Assembly: GCA_012274445.1 (NCBI GenBank)
Contig: JAAROD010000093.1
Coordinates: forward strand, 744,001 to 808,000
DNA length: 64,000 nucleotides
Reading direction: 5' to 3'
Origin: Sclerotiophoma versabilis
Lineage: Eukaryota; Ascomycota; Dothideomycetes; Pleosporales; Didymellaceae
How positions within the stretch are numbered: the stretch's first letter is position 1; every line of letters begins with the position of its first letter. The translations under genes were made by a program, and so were the position numbers. The notes beneath the pieces were generated by a model, which searched no databases, was not told the DNA's origin, and was given only the letters and a program-made list of their open reading frames with translations. Shown here one piece after another: positions 9,039-20,185 of this stretch.

Positions 9039-11637
9039 ATGAGTGGTCCTCGTCCCAAGTTGACTCGACGGAGAGGCGCATGTGAAGAGTGCCGTCAGAA
9101 AAAGGTTCGATGTAAGCTTATTCCCCGTTGACGTGGGTGCGCGCTAAGGGACACAGGCGATGGAGCGAATCCGTGTAACCACTGCCAAGTATACAAAAGC
9201 CTTTTCTATCCTGAGACTCACCACTAACACCATAACAGCGGAACGAATCTCTATGCGAATACAATATACGTCGCTCACGACGCCGTCTGGAAGAGAACAG
9301 TATCCAGAGCCTTGGCAAGCACGTCTCCACAACGACACAGCCGCACGCGATAAGTGACAGCACGATGCCTGATTCGTCAAACTCAATTCATTCTTCTGAA
9401 GTTGTTGTTGGTCGGGATGCCGGGGACTCAGTAAATCCTTTAAATACGCCATTTAGCGAGGTGTGTTTCTCGCAGTTGGTGTCCGACAGCGCACATTTGT
9501 ATCTGAATCTTGATTTTCCAGATGAAATGATGCTGAGTACCAACCAAGTCCAAATCATAGGTACATATAAGGCCCCCATTTTTTTCTCCACTTTTCGGTT
9601 CGGTAGAGACGTATTCATAGCTCTTTCAATAAGGTAGCTGTTGGTTCTCGAACGGAACGAATTTTTGACTAGAGAATAGAGCCAGGTCAGCAAACAAGCA
9701 GTTCTGGGAACCAGGTACCGTACTATACACCCAGAAACGACACGCCCGTACTGGACTGGCTCAAATTGAGCCGCGACCAAAACCTACACCAGCACAATGC
9801 TGCCCAGTTCTGTGATTTCCTAGATGTTGAGCAGGACGACGGCGCCGCCAAGTGTACTCTTAAGCTCTTTTCCGAACGAATAGTTCCCGATAAAGCAGAG
9901 GTACACAATCTGTTTCTCTTCACTGATCCTTCATCTTAAATCTCTAATACTTCTCAGACAAAGCCGTCTTCAACCCATAAAACGTACAGAATCACTGCTC
10001 TTTTCCAGAACGCAGATGGAGGAAGCCGTAGACAACAGACGGTATTTGACAAAGTGAAGTTGCTACTTTCTTCAGAGCACCAGACTTGTCTCTCTGATCT
10101 CTTGAGCAGAGCTGACTCTGGCGGGGTCCATCAGAGCCTGGACCTAAATGATCTTCCCGTGAAGAAGCTCGTTCAAAGTATGTCCAGGATGCCGCCTACC
10201 AGAAATCTGCTAATGCTTTACAAGGGGCATTTAAAGAGCCAGGAGGGTAAGTCAAATACATAACTAATGCACTACGTGAGCTCATGTTTGGGATAGGTTG
10301 AATCTATTCATCAAGGAACACGATGTCATGAGTGTACAAGAGCGTTTTTTCGATCAAAAGAATTTGCCTCTAGACGTTAGCAATATGTCACTGCTAATTG
10401 TCTCACTGGCTTGGGGAGCTTTGTTGGAACCGGAAGTAAGCTCGGTCTCCAGAGTAGCGTTACTAGATGCTGTGCTAGAAACTTCAACGTTACTACTTCG
10501 CCAAAATAGAAGCGTCCGACAGTTCTTGGTAGATTATTCCGCTCGATGACAGCCAAGATTTTGCTAACCCAAGCCAGGCGCTTGTTGCTGCAGTTCGTAC
10601 AAATCCAATCATGTACGGCGAAGTAGTCGGCTAACCTATGCAGCTCTGTCTTGCCGAAAAGACGGGATCCTGCAACCTACCTGCGCTCATACTTGGCAGC
10701 ATTTCGACTGCGGCCTTCTTGAGTCTCCATTTGGAACCTGTTCTACGCAGGTTCTGTACTAGCGACGAGCAAGCTTTTCAAGCTAAACGAGCCATGTGGC
10801 TACTCTACTGCATTGATAAGTCTTATGCATTGAGATGGCAAACCTTCTCTGTAAGCTCCCGCTCTATCTGGCTATCTTAGACCGATCGGGCTAAGGCTAA
10901 TGCAAGGCAAACAGCTAGTTGGTGACAGTTCCCTTCCGACTACGAACCCACCCGACAAAGTGCTTCAGAGTGATTTTGCAACCACATCCCCCTCAGAATG
11001 GTTGTGGATTCGGTCTCGGTACTCCAAAATCTGCTCGAACATCCTGCAGCTCCGAGTAGGCGCAAAGGAAGAGCCATCCGAAGATCGTTCTAACAAGGCT
11101 GTGATGCTGTCAACGGCGCTGGAAGAATGGTATAGATCAACTGGGATTAGCCAGATGACGCACTCTCTGGACCATAGTGACGCCATGCGCGTCAAGCTCC
11201 AGATATCCTACTATTACTACGAGGCCCGGTTTCAATTACTAAGTATAAGCCTGCCAGATCCACAACTCTCTTCTCCGGCAGGGTCTCAGGAGTGTAGAGA
11301 ACTACTTAAGCGATTAACACGGGAAACAATTACATTTTCTAGCGCCATACCTTCTGATTATCTACTTCAAGACTGGTACGTGTCGCACGAAACATGTCTC
11401 TCACTATACGCTTGTACTAATCAGTTGTACAATAGTAGCCATCTATTTATCAACACACTTGCTTTGTGTATGCTTGCGCTGGATATTCTCCTGGAGTCGG
11501 GCCAGGACTGCGGGAAGGAAAACCGAGCATTACTCAGCATCGTTGCTGGTTTCTTTGCTAGGGTAGAAATCATGTTGCCGCAAAGTTCTATCTTCGAGAA
11601 TGTGTCTAACTTGATCGAGATCCTCACATATCGTTGA
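9039..11637 (+). CDS. Zn2Cys6 binuclear-cluster transcription factor with fungal MHR domain
   Basis: Fungal DNA-binding regulator. Splicing reconstructs a perfect zinc cluster: ACEECRQKKVRCDG, then NPCNHCQRNESLCEY (CX2CX6C...CX2CX6C) and a basic linker. Proposed exons: 9039-9111, 9157-9188, 9239-9560, 9686-9900, 9958-10246, 10281-10528, 10644-10850 and 10915-11637. These join in one frame of about 702 residues. The middle-homology region shows LRRFCTSDEQAF and MWLLYCIDKSYALRWQTFS. Weak points are a 34-nt intron (10247-10280) and the 115-nt intron 10529-10643, inside which a tiny extra exon near 10578 is possible. It is not certain that the gene is functional, but no unavoidable stop remains. 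It lies on the same side as the MITE; its nearest complete downstream neighbour is the sugar transporter. Target genes are unknown. Confidence 0.75.
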
Positions 11638-11681
11638 ATCCAAGGTAGTGCAAGAGTAGATAATTTCGCTTGTTTTGGTTA

Positions 11682-12109
11682 ACGTAAGTTACAAGCAAGC
11701 GCGCCACCCAAGCGAGCGCGCCCCCCCCCCCCCCCCCCCCCTAAATCGCCAGTAAAATTACAAAATTTACAACTATATATCTCAACAGTTACACAGTGAA
11801 ATCTTCTAAAACTTTGTGAATAATACCACATAGGTATTAGTAAGTACACGCTAGAGTTTTAAACTTGTAGGTATAATATGTCTTGAGATAGGATCCAGAT
11901 ACCTCTATAAAACAGTGTTTTCTTAATAGCTTTTACAATACAGACTCTACTAACTCGGAACTTTATAAAGCTCTTAATTATGTAGATGTAGCTGTATGCT
12001 GGAACTTTTAGAGAATTCTACTGCGAAATTATCAAGATAAGTAAGTTAGTTATAAATTTCGTGATTTTACCAACGATTTAGGGGTGGCGCGCTCACTTGT
12101 AACTCACGT
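11682..12109. mobile_element. TA-flanked MITE with 28-bp terminal inverted repeats
   Basis: The left end ACGTAAGTTACAAGCAAGCG and the right end, read in reverse complement as ACGTGAGTTACAAGTGAGCG, match with three differences over 28 bases and both continue into CGCCACCC. A TA dinucleotide borders each side (11680-11681 and 12110-12111), as expected for a Tc1/mariner-type insertion. The 428-bp body is A/T-rich and non-coding. Confidence 0.8.
11721..11741 (+). repeat. Homopolymer of 21 C inside the MITE
   Basis: An uninterrupted run of 21 C directly after a GCGCG block, next to the left inverted repeat. The length is likely to vary or to be miscalled. Confidence 0.95.
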
Positions 12110-12111
12110 TA

Positions 12112-12679
12112 TATACATTGTTCTGGTCATACGCTGCCTTTATTCCAACCAACTTTTCGTCTTTACGTGACGCCTTTTCGTATATGAATGGATAACATAT
12201 GAATATCAAACCTCAATCTATCATGGATTTCCAATATACCCCATCAAGGATTTACACCAGACCGACAGCGTTGTACGTGTTAGATCTGCCAATAGAATTA
12301 ACCGTAGCTAAATCTACGATCAAGGTAGCAGCCACATAAGCGTGTAGTCACAGCTTCGACAGTCCACATGGAAAGTGGGGTCCCAATCGTATGGCGCATT
12401 TCCTGAACGCCCTGCGCGGGGCAATTTTATGTTTAGTGGATACCCACCCTAGAGATCCTCACACCGGCTGTGACCAAGTGTCTCGCTGCCACAATCACAC
12501 AATACTAATAGACTGGGCCTATGTTCCTGCCCATGATCCCGTTCAACACAAAACTTCTGGGCATATCTATTGCTAGCCTACCGAGAGGTGATTAGCAGAT
12601 GGAGCGACAGATGCCAACCTGTTGGCGAGTAAGATTATCCTCGGTGTTTGATCAAGATGTCTGTACTATGACTTGAAGC
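12112..12679. other. Intergenic stretch, no gene seen
   Basis: No supported coding frame. It may contain decayed sequence upstream of the NLR-like fragment, but I recognise nothing in it. Confidence 0.4.
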
Positions 12680-13054
12680 ATGTTCTATCGCTTTCACAAT
12701 CAGACGTATGAGGTTTTACTACAAGATTCTAGGGTGAGATACTCTGTAGCTGCTGCACTATTTCTCTCCATAGACCGGATCAGCGGTGATAATACGTCTG
12801 CCGCAGACTGTCTGTTTCTCGCTGCATGCGTAGACCGGAAAGATATCTCGCTCGATATTCTGGAGGCAGCCTCGATGCAAGCAAGAGAAAACGCTATTAG
12901 GGTGCTTGACGAATATGCGCTCGTCACCAGGCGACCTGCTGAATCTGCGCTAGGTCTTCTTCGACTAGTCCATCAAACTCTACGCAAGCGGCTGCAAGTG
13001 GAGGGACGGCTCATACAGTGGACCCAATGCAAGATCATACAGCTAAGCAAGTGA
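12680..13054 (+). pseudogene. Fragment of NB-ARC/TPR (NLR-like STAND) protein
   Basis: A 124-residue open frame that resembles the stretch between the NB-ARC ATPase and the TPR repeats of fungal STAND proteins. Telling pieces are AAALFLSIDRI, then NTSAADCLFLAACVDRKDI, then ALVTRRPAESALGLLRLVHQ and a final WTQ segment. In intact family members an ATPase with P-loop lies upstream and many TPRs lie downstream; neither is visible here. The ATG at 12680 and the stop at 13054 therefore bound a relic, not a complete gene. Such proteins are thought to act in fungal non-self recognition. The call rests on remembered family motifs. Confidence 0.5.
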
Positions 13055-13891
13055 AGACGACTGCTTCCGCATGTGCAATGGTGGTATTCAAACCTGTTGG
13101 TTTGACGCCCTGGCAAGCGCCGAGTTCAACAAACGAACGGTGAGTTACTGCAGGGTTCCGCTCCAGTGGTCTCTAACGCCAATAGCAGTGCCCGAAGTAA
13201 AGCGCTCTGCAGTGACCACACTGGCAAGTCCATTCTCTTGTATAGCCGTAACTATGCCAGGACACGCACGAACAGCAAATTTAGCAGTTAGATGAGGCGC
13301 TGGCAGAGGCGCTATCTGCGCTGGCAGCTCTTATCTTATCACCAAATCGAAGTCGTAGTTCAATAGTTGAGTACTCTCCTTGTCTATCTCTGTTACCTGC
13401 ATCTCCAAATCTGTCCATTGCCCAAACTGAATCCTTCACTGGCTCCAATTCGACGTCGTTGCAGCGCAATAATACACCTATCGCCTCTAGCTTGGCGGCT
13501 ACTATAGTATAGCGTGGCTGTTAGACTGTCAATAGCTGCAACCCGCGGCCACTGCCGTCTCTCCTACTTCCTCTGCCCATTGCCACACACCTTATCTTTG
13601 CTGACTACAAGCTACTGCTGCTACTTGGAGCTGTGGTTTTCCGCTTCTGAGAGCGAGCCATTGGCAACTACTGCACCAGAGAATTATCGCGAGATACAAA
13701 TTTGAGTTATTTGAGCTTCTTCAGAGTTTTGCCCCTCGTCGACGCTTCGTCATGTGGCGGTCCGGTATTTCGAAAACAACCCATACTGTATAGCCTGTGC
13801 ACAGACTGCATTGCGCAGAGAAAACAGCAAGTGTTGCAGCATAATTTCGTCGCTACAACAAATAGACTATTGATAGCGCTCAAAATACATA
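13055..13891. other. Non-coding stretch with a 23-bp repeat at 13763-13785
   Basis: No gene seen. The 23 bases starting CGGTATTTCGAAAACAACCC occur again at 25566-25588, so part of the stretch is probably transposon debris. Confidence 0.5.
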
Positions 13892-15547
13892 CTACATCCT
13901 ATCCTCGTTTAAGCGAGCTACAAGTATTGCAGCTAACAAGGAAGCAAAGGAGCAGGCTCCGAGTATTATCTCCGTCCCAAGTTGCAGCAAGCTTTCTCCC
14001 ACCAAGCTGAACGCAACTGTTCCGAGGAAAGAAACCAGCATCTGCGGTATTGAAACAGCAACATTGCTTAGACTTTGCAGCAAGGCAGCCCACCCTGCAC
14101 TACTACCAGCGTGCTTATTGCTCAAGATTTCTATGTTGATTAGTGTGAACGGAATCCATTGCATCACAGCCCAGCTTATTCCCGCTATGGCAGCCATGAA
14201 GATAGAACCAGCGGCCGACTGTACCACGAGGGCGCCCACCAGGCTCGTTGCGTAAAGAAGCTGCGAACAACACCATATGCGAGTTTTCCAGCAGACGAGA
14301 CCATGTTTCAACGCCAGCCACGAACACAGAGACAGAACAAAGGAAGTCATTAGCAGCGCCACAGAAGCAAAACACAGCAAAGCTAAGGACCCGTATCTAG
14401 ATCCAGATTCCTCATTGCTCCCTCCTGCCTGGGCAGCGTGACCAGTTGAATGACCGTTGGAATCGCTACCTGCCCTCGACGCCTCCGTCCGAGCTAATTG
14501 GTCGACATAGCTAGGCGAAATGATGTCAGAAAAAGAGGCCTTGTGCAGGGGAACATGTGAACAAGGAAAAGCGTACCTGCTTATGTAAGATAGAAACGGA
14601 GACCACGCAAACCAGGACAGGAACTGCACGCCCTGAATGATCCACATTCTCCTCGACAGTCTCACGCTACGGAGAGATGTCCAATGCTGCAAGGTCCATC
14701 TTTTTGGCAAATTGGGCTCTTCAGCCAATCCCCTACCGAACTGGTCCTCACCAGCGCATAGACAAGTCATGACTTGCGAAATTCCTATCCACAAGGCACC
14801 GAGCCTACTGAGAGCCTGAAGCTGAGTCGAATCAGCCCATGGTAGTAGCCTGGCAATATCTGTATAGGCCAAGAGATAGCAAGACATGTTGGCTGTGTTC
14901 GTTAGCCGCCCTACCCAGGCATTCGCCTTGGACTGTTCATGGTCGGCACAAGTGTCTACCAACAGCGCTCGTAGCCCCATCTGAATTGCTGAAGCAGATA
15001 TGTTCATTGCTAAGATGAGTAGCACAGCAAGCATCTGCGCTGTAGGACAAGTGTTGGGTGCGCGGCAGTACTCGACGCGCATTCGAGAGTGGCTCGCCAC
15101 CTCGGCAAAGGCAAGGAGAGAGATGCACAGGCCGATAGCACCACTTACAACAAAGGGTTTTCTTCTGCCCCATCGCGTTTGAGAGAGGTCACTCCATGCG
15201 CCGAAGAAAGGCTGCACAACGGCGCCGCACGTAGGAGGGATAAGCCATATAGCACTTATCGAAGCACGGCTGAAGCCAAGCGAACTCAAGGCATCCTTGA
15301 ATGGCATTAGCACGCTTCTAAACCCCTCACTGTGCAATATGCCTTGATGTGTACGTACCGTGGCGAAGGCGAACTGGATAGAATAAGCGACCTGAAGTCT
15401 TCCCTCCCCATTGGTATTAGCAAGGTACACTCACCATGCTCAATCATATCAAAGTGTTCCTTACCCTGTAAACCCGGAAGTCAGGCCGACTAGCTCCATG
15501 GAGCTTTTCTGTTGCTTGGTCCACTCTTCCATCTCTAGAGACTCCAT
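13892..15547 (-). CDS. MFS sugar transporter of the GPH/sucrose-symporter type
   Basis: Plasma-membrane proton-coupled transporter, probably for sucrose or other alpha-glucosides. Exons 15547-15465, 15398-15359 and 15295-13892 join in frame to about 508 residues. The first intron uses acceptor GGGAAG, the second removes 63 nt. Splicing restores GFTGLQVAYSIQFAF as helix 1, then SLGFSRASISAIW. The family loop is GAWSDLSQTRWGRRKPF. About twelve hydrophobic segments follow, with a long hydrophilic central loop rich in Ser/Gly that is usual for this group. The C-terminal half contains MQWIPFTLINIEIL and the end NEDRM. No frame break is seen. Substrate is inferred from family resemblance only. Confidence 0.8.
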
Positions 15548-16092
15548 AGCCGGCAGTACGATTAAAGAGTACAAAGAGAGAATCGAAAGAGCAAGCCTTG
15601 GTGAGTGAGCCTATCCAGGTCCGAATCGAAGTGTAAGTGAAAGTGCTAGCTATTAGCGAAACGATGAGCTCGAAATGGTGAGCTGGCTGATACAACATTG
15701 CAGCGTCTAGAAAGTATATACAGCAACCCAATGTTAAGCATTTTTCAATTGGTTTTGTCTTCTTCTCATTGCGGAAATGTCACACCAGATCCGAGACGGA
15801 TATGCTAATGCCAGCTGCTCGACACCCTTGAGCAGATAATGCACATACAGCATATCGGCTATTCTCGTGCTGCGCCTTACTTATGGATCCATGTAAGCTA
15901 ATGAGTCACTAGACTGCAAAACTGCTAGGGCCGGTAGGGCAGGTGTTAACCAACCTATCAAAAAGCATATGTGGCCAATGCACTATAGCTGGTTAGCCGG
16001 AACGACTCTTTCCGATATTAGGGCTGATTTGGCTGTGTTTCCTTACTGTTTGGTGATAACTCAGCTGCTGATTTCGTCGTTTTGCATACCAG
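15548..16092. other. Intergenic region upstream of the sugar transporter
   Basis: Holds the 5' flank of the minus-strand transporter. No other feature is supported. Confidence 0.5.
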
Positions 16093-17180
16093 ATGGATGC
16101 TGGCCCCGATGCTGTTTTTGACCCGATCGCGCACGCCTCAAACGTCAACATCATCAACACATCTGCCTGCGAATACAGAGATCTTATTTGTACTATGGTT
16201 GTTGGCGATCACGACCTTAGAATGGACATCGACGCTCTTTTTGATGAAAACGAGATACACTTCGACGCTGAGCTGATGCACGAACTCGCCGCCCATTTAG
16301 CTTTTGCAGCACACCTACCCACCGCCGATGAGGTTACTGGAACGAGCGAATTACTTGAAAACGAGCTTGTTCAGCACACAAACGGGCTGACGATACCTCA
16401 TGATGATAGCGATGATAGCGTTGATAGCGATGACAGTTACTGCAGCGACAGCAGCGCTGCAGTCGTCGCCAACAAGCGGGCAGCAGGCGATCGCCAGCCA
16501 ATAGGTATTGGCAGCAGGAACCTCTACGCCCGCGCCGGGCGCGCAAGAACAACACCAACATCGAGGCCGTCGTTGCGCAGTTGAAGCCCAAACCCGCAAA
16601 ATAAAGCTGCCACTGCCTATCGAGCATGGCGAAGTCGACCTTTCGCACGTCGACGATCCGTGGGTGAACTGTGAGCGACCTCACCCACTGTTACCGGAGG
16701 TAACCTTTGCGACGCGCGGGGAGTGCGAGAGGTTCTACCGGAGCTTTGCGTTCAACAACAAGCTGTATTTTGAGCAACACCGATAGATCAGGAATACGCG
16801 GGGCGAGCGCTACAGTTGCTATATTCGCTGCTATCGGGCAGGCAAGCGGCGACCAGTACGGGAGGCAGAAAGTAAGCGTGAAGGCGCAACCCAGAAAACG
16901 CAGTGTAAGCATGCGTTCTAAATTGTTGCAGAAGACCGAGGCGACGTTTCAAGCTCGCGATAGAGGATCTTGCACTGCGAATGTCAGAAATCGCTACTAC
17001 TCAATCACCCGCCGATGGCAATGACCCAGGAGTACTCTCCATACCGGCGTAGGCAGCCTGCCAACAATATGAAAAAGGCGACTATTGAAGAATTTGACGA
17101 GCACGGCAGTACCAAACGTACGGTTTCAGCGATAACAAGGAAGTTTCCAGGCGTCAACCTTCGCGCTGCCAGCTGTTGAA
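16093..17180 (+). pseudogene. Decayed Mutator-like (MULE) element coding part with FAR1-type DNA-binding region
   Basis: Broken coding sequence. The first frame (16093-16584) is acidic, with a DDSDDSVDSDDSY tract. A second frame (about 16508-16786) gives WVNCERPHPLLPEVTFATRG and ERFYRSFAFNN, typical of the start of FAR1-type DNA-binding domains. After further shifts, short runs such as SCYIRCYRAGKRRPVREAES and an LHCEC segment followed by NHPPMAM resemble the Cys...His-x-His part of that domain. At least three frame changes are needed. No transposase DDE core or terminal repeats were found, so this is probably a fragment of a Mutator-like transposase or a domesticated relative. Confidence 0.5.
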
Positions 17181-17414
17181 GACGTTGCGTACGTCGTTTC
17201 TGCGAAGGTTTGAAAATGGAGACAAGTGTGCATGCGACAGTCAATTGATTACAGCAGCAGGGCTGGTTTGTGTGGTAAGTCACGATAATCGTCGTGGTGT
17301 TATAGGTTTTTTCGAAACACCGTGTACGCCCCGTGACTTGATTAGTGATGAGGTGGGGCAATGCAACTAGATCTGTTTTGTTAGCGTTTGTACAGCAAAT
17401 AGTATCCTAACGTT
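17181..17414. other. Spacer between the MULE relic and the LINE fragment
   Basis: No supported gene. It ends at the left copy of the 14-bp target-site duplication. Confidence 0.4.
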
Positions 17415-17428
17415 ATCCTACACCCTTT
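17415..17428 (+). repeat. Left target-site duplication of the composite LINE insertion
   Basis: ATCCTACACCCTTT occurs here and again at 24397-24410, on either side of the B fragment plus full A copy. Confidence 0.8.
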
Positions 17429-18415
17429 CCTGGTCCATCGCCAAGGCGGAAGGACGATCGGGCGCCTATATCCTCGCGGACATCGCGCAACAGGTCCAGG
17501 AGCTCCAGGACAAGGGACGGACAGTAACCGTCCGATGGGTTCCAGCCCACGTGGGCATCCCGGGAAACGAGGCCGTCGACAAAGCAGCCAAGGAGGCCGG
17601 GAAAACGGTCGCAGAAGCTCACCCGCAGACGAACCTCCCAGACTATACACCATAAGGTCGACAGTGAAAAGACGATGCAAGACACAAGCGGAGCGGGCGT
17701 GGATAGCAAAGTGGCGCACAGACACAAAGGGCCGCACAACCTACGGACACACCGACGCCCACTGAAAAGATACTCCGGCTCCACGAGGGGCTTATCAAGC
17801 GAGAGAGCGCGCTGCTGGTGCAGCTACGGACCGAGAAGATCGGCTTCAACGACTTCCTCTTCGCCCGAAGAGTGCCAGATGTCACCAGCCCGCGCTGCGA
17901 CTGCGGAGCGAGACGACAGACTGTCGCACACATCCTTCTCCACTGCAGCAAGCGCAGGAATCTCCGGGACCGCATCTTCGCCAGCTTGTCCGGACGAGAC
18001 AACATCCGGGCCATCCTAAGCACGCCACAGCTAGCCACCAAAACCATCCAGTATGTAGAGCAGACGCAGATCCTTGGGCAAAATGGGGATCGCAGGCGCG
18101 CAGACGACAGCCGAGCGCTGGGGGGAGACTGAAGGTATTGCAGACGCACATCATGAGGCAGCCGTGCCTCTACGAGCCTAGAAGTACAGTATTCAGTTAG
18201 TAGAGTCATTATCTAGATGAGGTTGGTAGCCACGTGTAGATAGTGATGAGAGGGAAACGGCAGGCCTCTAGGGACAGATGGCTCTCAGGAGTGAAGTGGG
18301 GCGGCGCGGATCAACGTCCGCACCGCGTCGGCTGTCTGCCAAGCCTGCCAGCCGGGCATAGCTGCATTTCGCGGCTGCAACCGTGTAGGACCCAATCAAA
18401 TCAAATCAAATCAAA
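17429..18415 (+). mobile_element. Family B LINE, 5'-truncated fragment
   Basis: Starts inside the RNase H region (TGGTCCATCGCCAAGGCGGA, equivalent to about 30754 in the full B copy) and runs through the end of ORF2, the 3' UTR with hairpin (18301-18326) and an AATCA-type tail. 5' truncation is typical of incomplete target-primed reverse transcription. The coding part is broken: bases are lost around 17600 relative to the full copy, so the frame changes. The tail is cut at 18415 by the start of the next LINE. Confidence 0.9.
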
Positions 18416-18619
18416 GAAAACACCACACATAGCGAGAACTCGATTTTTGAAATTCAGTCGTATTTTCGTGCTTAAACGGTCGCTCTTGACGCCAATTGAC
18501 GAGCCAGCACCCAGCCGCAGCAGCCCACATGGCCAACCCCATTCCGCGAGCACGCTACACGCCTCAGCACCTACCTTCAGGACGCGCTGACCTGTATCGA
18601 TCGCACGCAAAGCCAGCCC

Positions 18620-20185
18620 GTGCCAGCAGACCTCGTCAAGGTCATCATCCACGGCACGCTGACGTTCATACTGAAAGTGCAACACGCGCCTGACCTCAGC
18701 ACGGTGTGCGACGCGCTCAGCATCCTGCAAACCGAGGCCAAGGCAACCTCAGACAACGCTGCACAAATGCTTGATGCTGTCAAGCAGGAACTCAAGACCG
18801 AAATAAAGAACACCGCCGATACCGTCCACGCAATCGCCACAAACGTACAACAAAATATAAGGAACGGAGAGGAGGCAAGGACTGCAGCCAAGGAGGCGGT
18901 GGAGGTAGGTAAAGCCAACCTGCAGATGGCAAGACAGATCAAGAACGCAGGACCACAGACAGGTGGCGTGGTCAGCTATGCTGCTATGGCAGCGAGGGGC
19001 GCGACGCTAGCAGGTACACCAAATACACAAGTTCCTAGAATGGCTCCCATGCAGACGCAGCGTGAAGTCGTCGTGACCATCAGAGACCCCACTACAGTGC
19101 TTAGCCTGCGGGCGATGAACCCGCGCAACCTCAACGCGCATGTAGAGCGCGCCATCGCGCAGAGTGGAAATGAAAATATAAGCAGCATCAAGGTCCTCTC
19201 TTCGAACCAGCTAAGAAGCGGCGACCTTAGCATCAGAACGGCGACCAGCAAGGAGGTAGAAGCACTAAAGCAGTTCGCTGACGACTGGGTCCACCGCATC
19301 GGCAACAGGGCCACGTTACGGATCACAACCTACGGCATTATCGCACACGGCATGCGCACCAGCACAATAGACATAGACAGGTTCGAGGAGATGAGGGATC
19401 ATTTACTGCTGGACAACAAGCCGTTCATCCCGCAGGCAGAGATTAAGTACGTTGGGTGGCTGACACGCAACGCACCCGCGAAAGCCGCCTCTAGCGTCAT
19501 TATAGAGTTCAGCAAACCAGAGGATGCCAACAAGATTATCGACGAGGGCCTGATCTGGCAGGGCGAGGTCTTTCAGTGCGAGCGATACGAGCGACAGTGC
19601 CGAGTGAAGCAGTGCTTCAAGTGCCAACACTACGGCCACATAGGAACCCAGTGCAAGGCAACAATCGCATGTGGCTACTGTGCGCAAGAACACGAGAGTC
19701 GAGACTGTCCGTCCAAGCTCGACCGGAATGTACCCAGGAAATGCGCCGCCTGCCGAGGCGAGCACGAAGCGTGGAGCTACCAGTGCCCTACCAGGAAGGA
19801 GGAGAGGGCGAAAGCAAGAGCTGCATACGACGTACGGCCATACTACCACCCAGTCGCGGAGACACAAAGAAGCAGCATCCCATCAGAAGTACCAGCTACC
19901 ACTATCCGACGCAGCAGACCCGCGCAAGCTCCTGCACCGACGCAGCCTGCACCGATCACCAGGAACAGATCGCAACCCGGACGAGGACAGAAGAGGACGA
20001 ACGCTGGAACCACTGTCGACCCAGCAGACCAGCAGAACCCGTCGACACAGGCAAGCGGCAGCCAGAGGCCGCAGAGACACATCATACCTACCCGGAGAGC
20101 CATAGAAGCCACCGGGGCCAACAAGCTGCAGTCACAAAGTGGCAACAGCCAGCACATGGAAATCGACTCTGATAACGAAGCATGA
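18620..20185 (+). CDS. LINE family A ORF1 (copy 2)
   Basis: The 521-residue protein is identical to that of copy 1, with the same three zinc knuckles and the same lack of an in-frame ATG near the conserved start (position 18620 is GTG; the frame is open from about 18500). The identity means the start ambiguity is a property of the family and not a sequencing error in one copy. Confidence 0.85.
   Translation: MPADLVKVIIHGTLTFILKVQHAPDLSTVCDALSILQTEAKATSDNAAQMLDAVKQELKTEIKNTADTVHAIATNVQQNIRNGEEARTAAKEAVEVGKANLQMARQIKNAGPQTGGVVSYAAMAARGATLAGTPNTQVPRMAPMQTQREVVVTIRDPTTVLSLRAMNPRNLNAHVERAIAQSGNENISSIKVLSSNQLRSGDLSIRTATSKEVEALKQFADDWVHRIGNRATLRITTYGIIAHGMRTSTIDIDRFEEMRDHLLLDNKPFIPQAEIKYVGWLTRNAPAKAASSVIIEFSKPEDANKIIDEGLIWQGEVFQCERYERQCRVKQCFKCQHYGHIGTQCKATIACGYCAQEHESRDCPSKLDRNVPRKCAACRGEHEAWSYQCPTRKEERAKARAAYDVRPYYHPVAETQRSSIPSEVPATTIRRSRPAQAPAPTQPAPITRNRSQPGRGQKRTNAGTTVDPADQQNPSTQASGSQRPQRHIIPTRRAIEATGANKLQSQSGNSQHMEIDSDNEA

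Noticed and set aside
10614..10643. 21-nt intron in the Zn2Cys6 gene
   Set aside because: GT, GCTAAC and AG are present, but 21 nt is below known fungal intron sizes; a longer intron keeps the frame.
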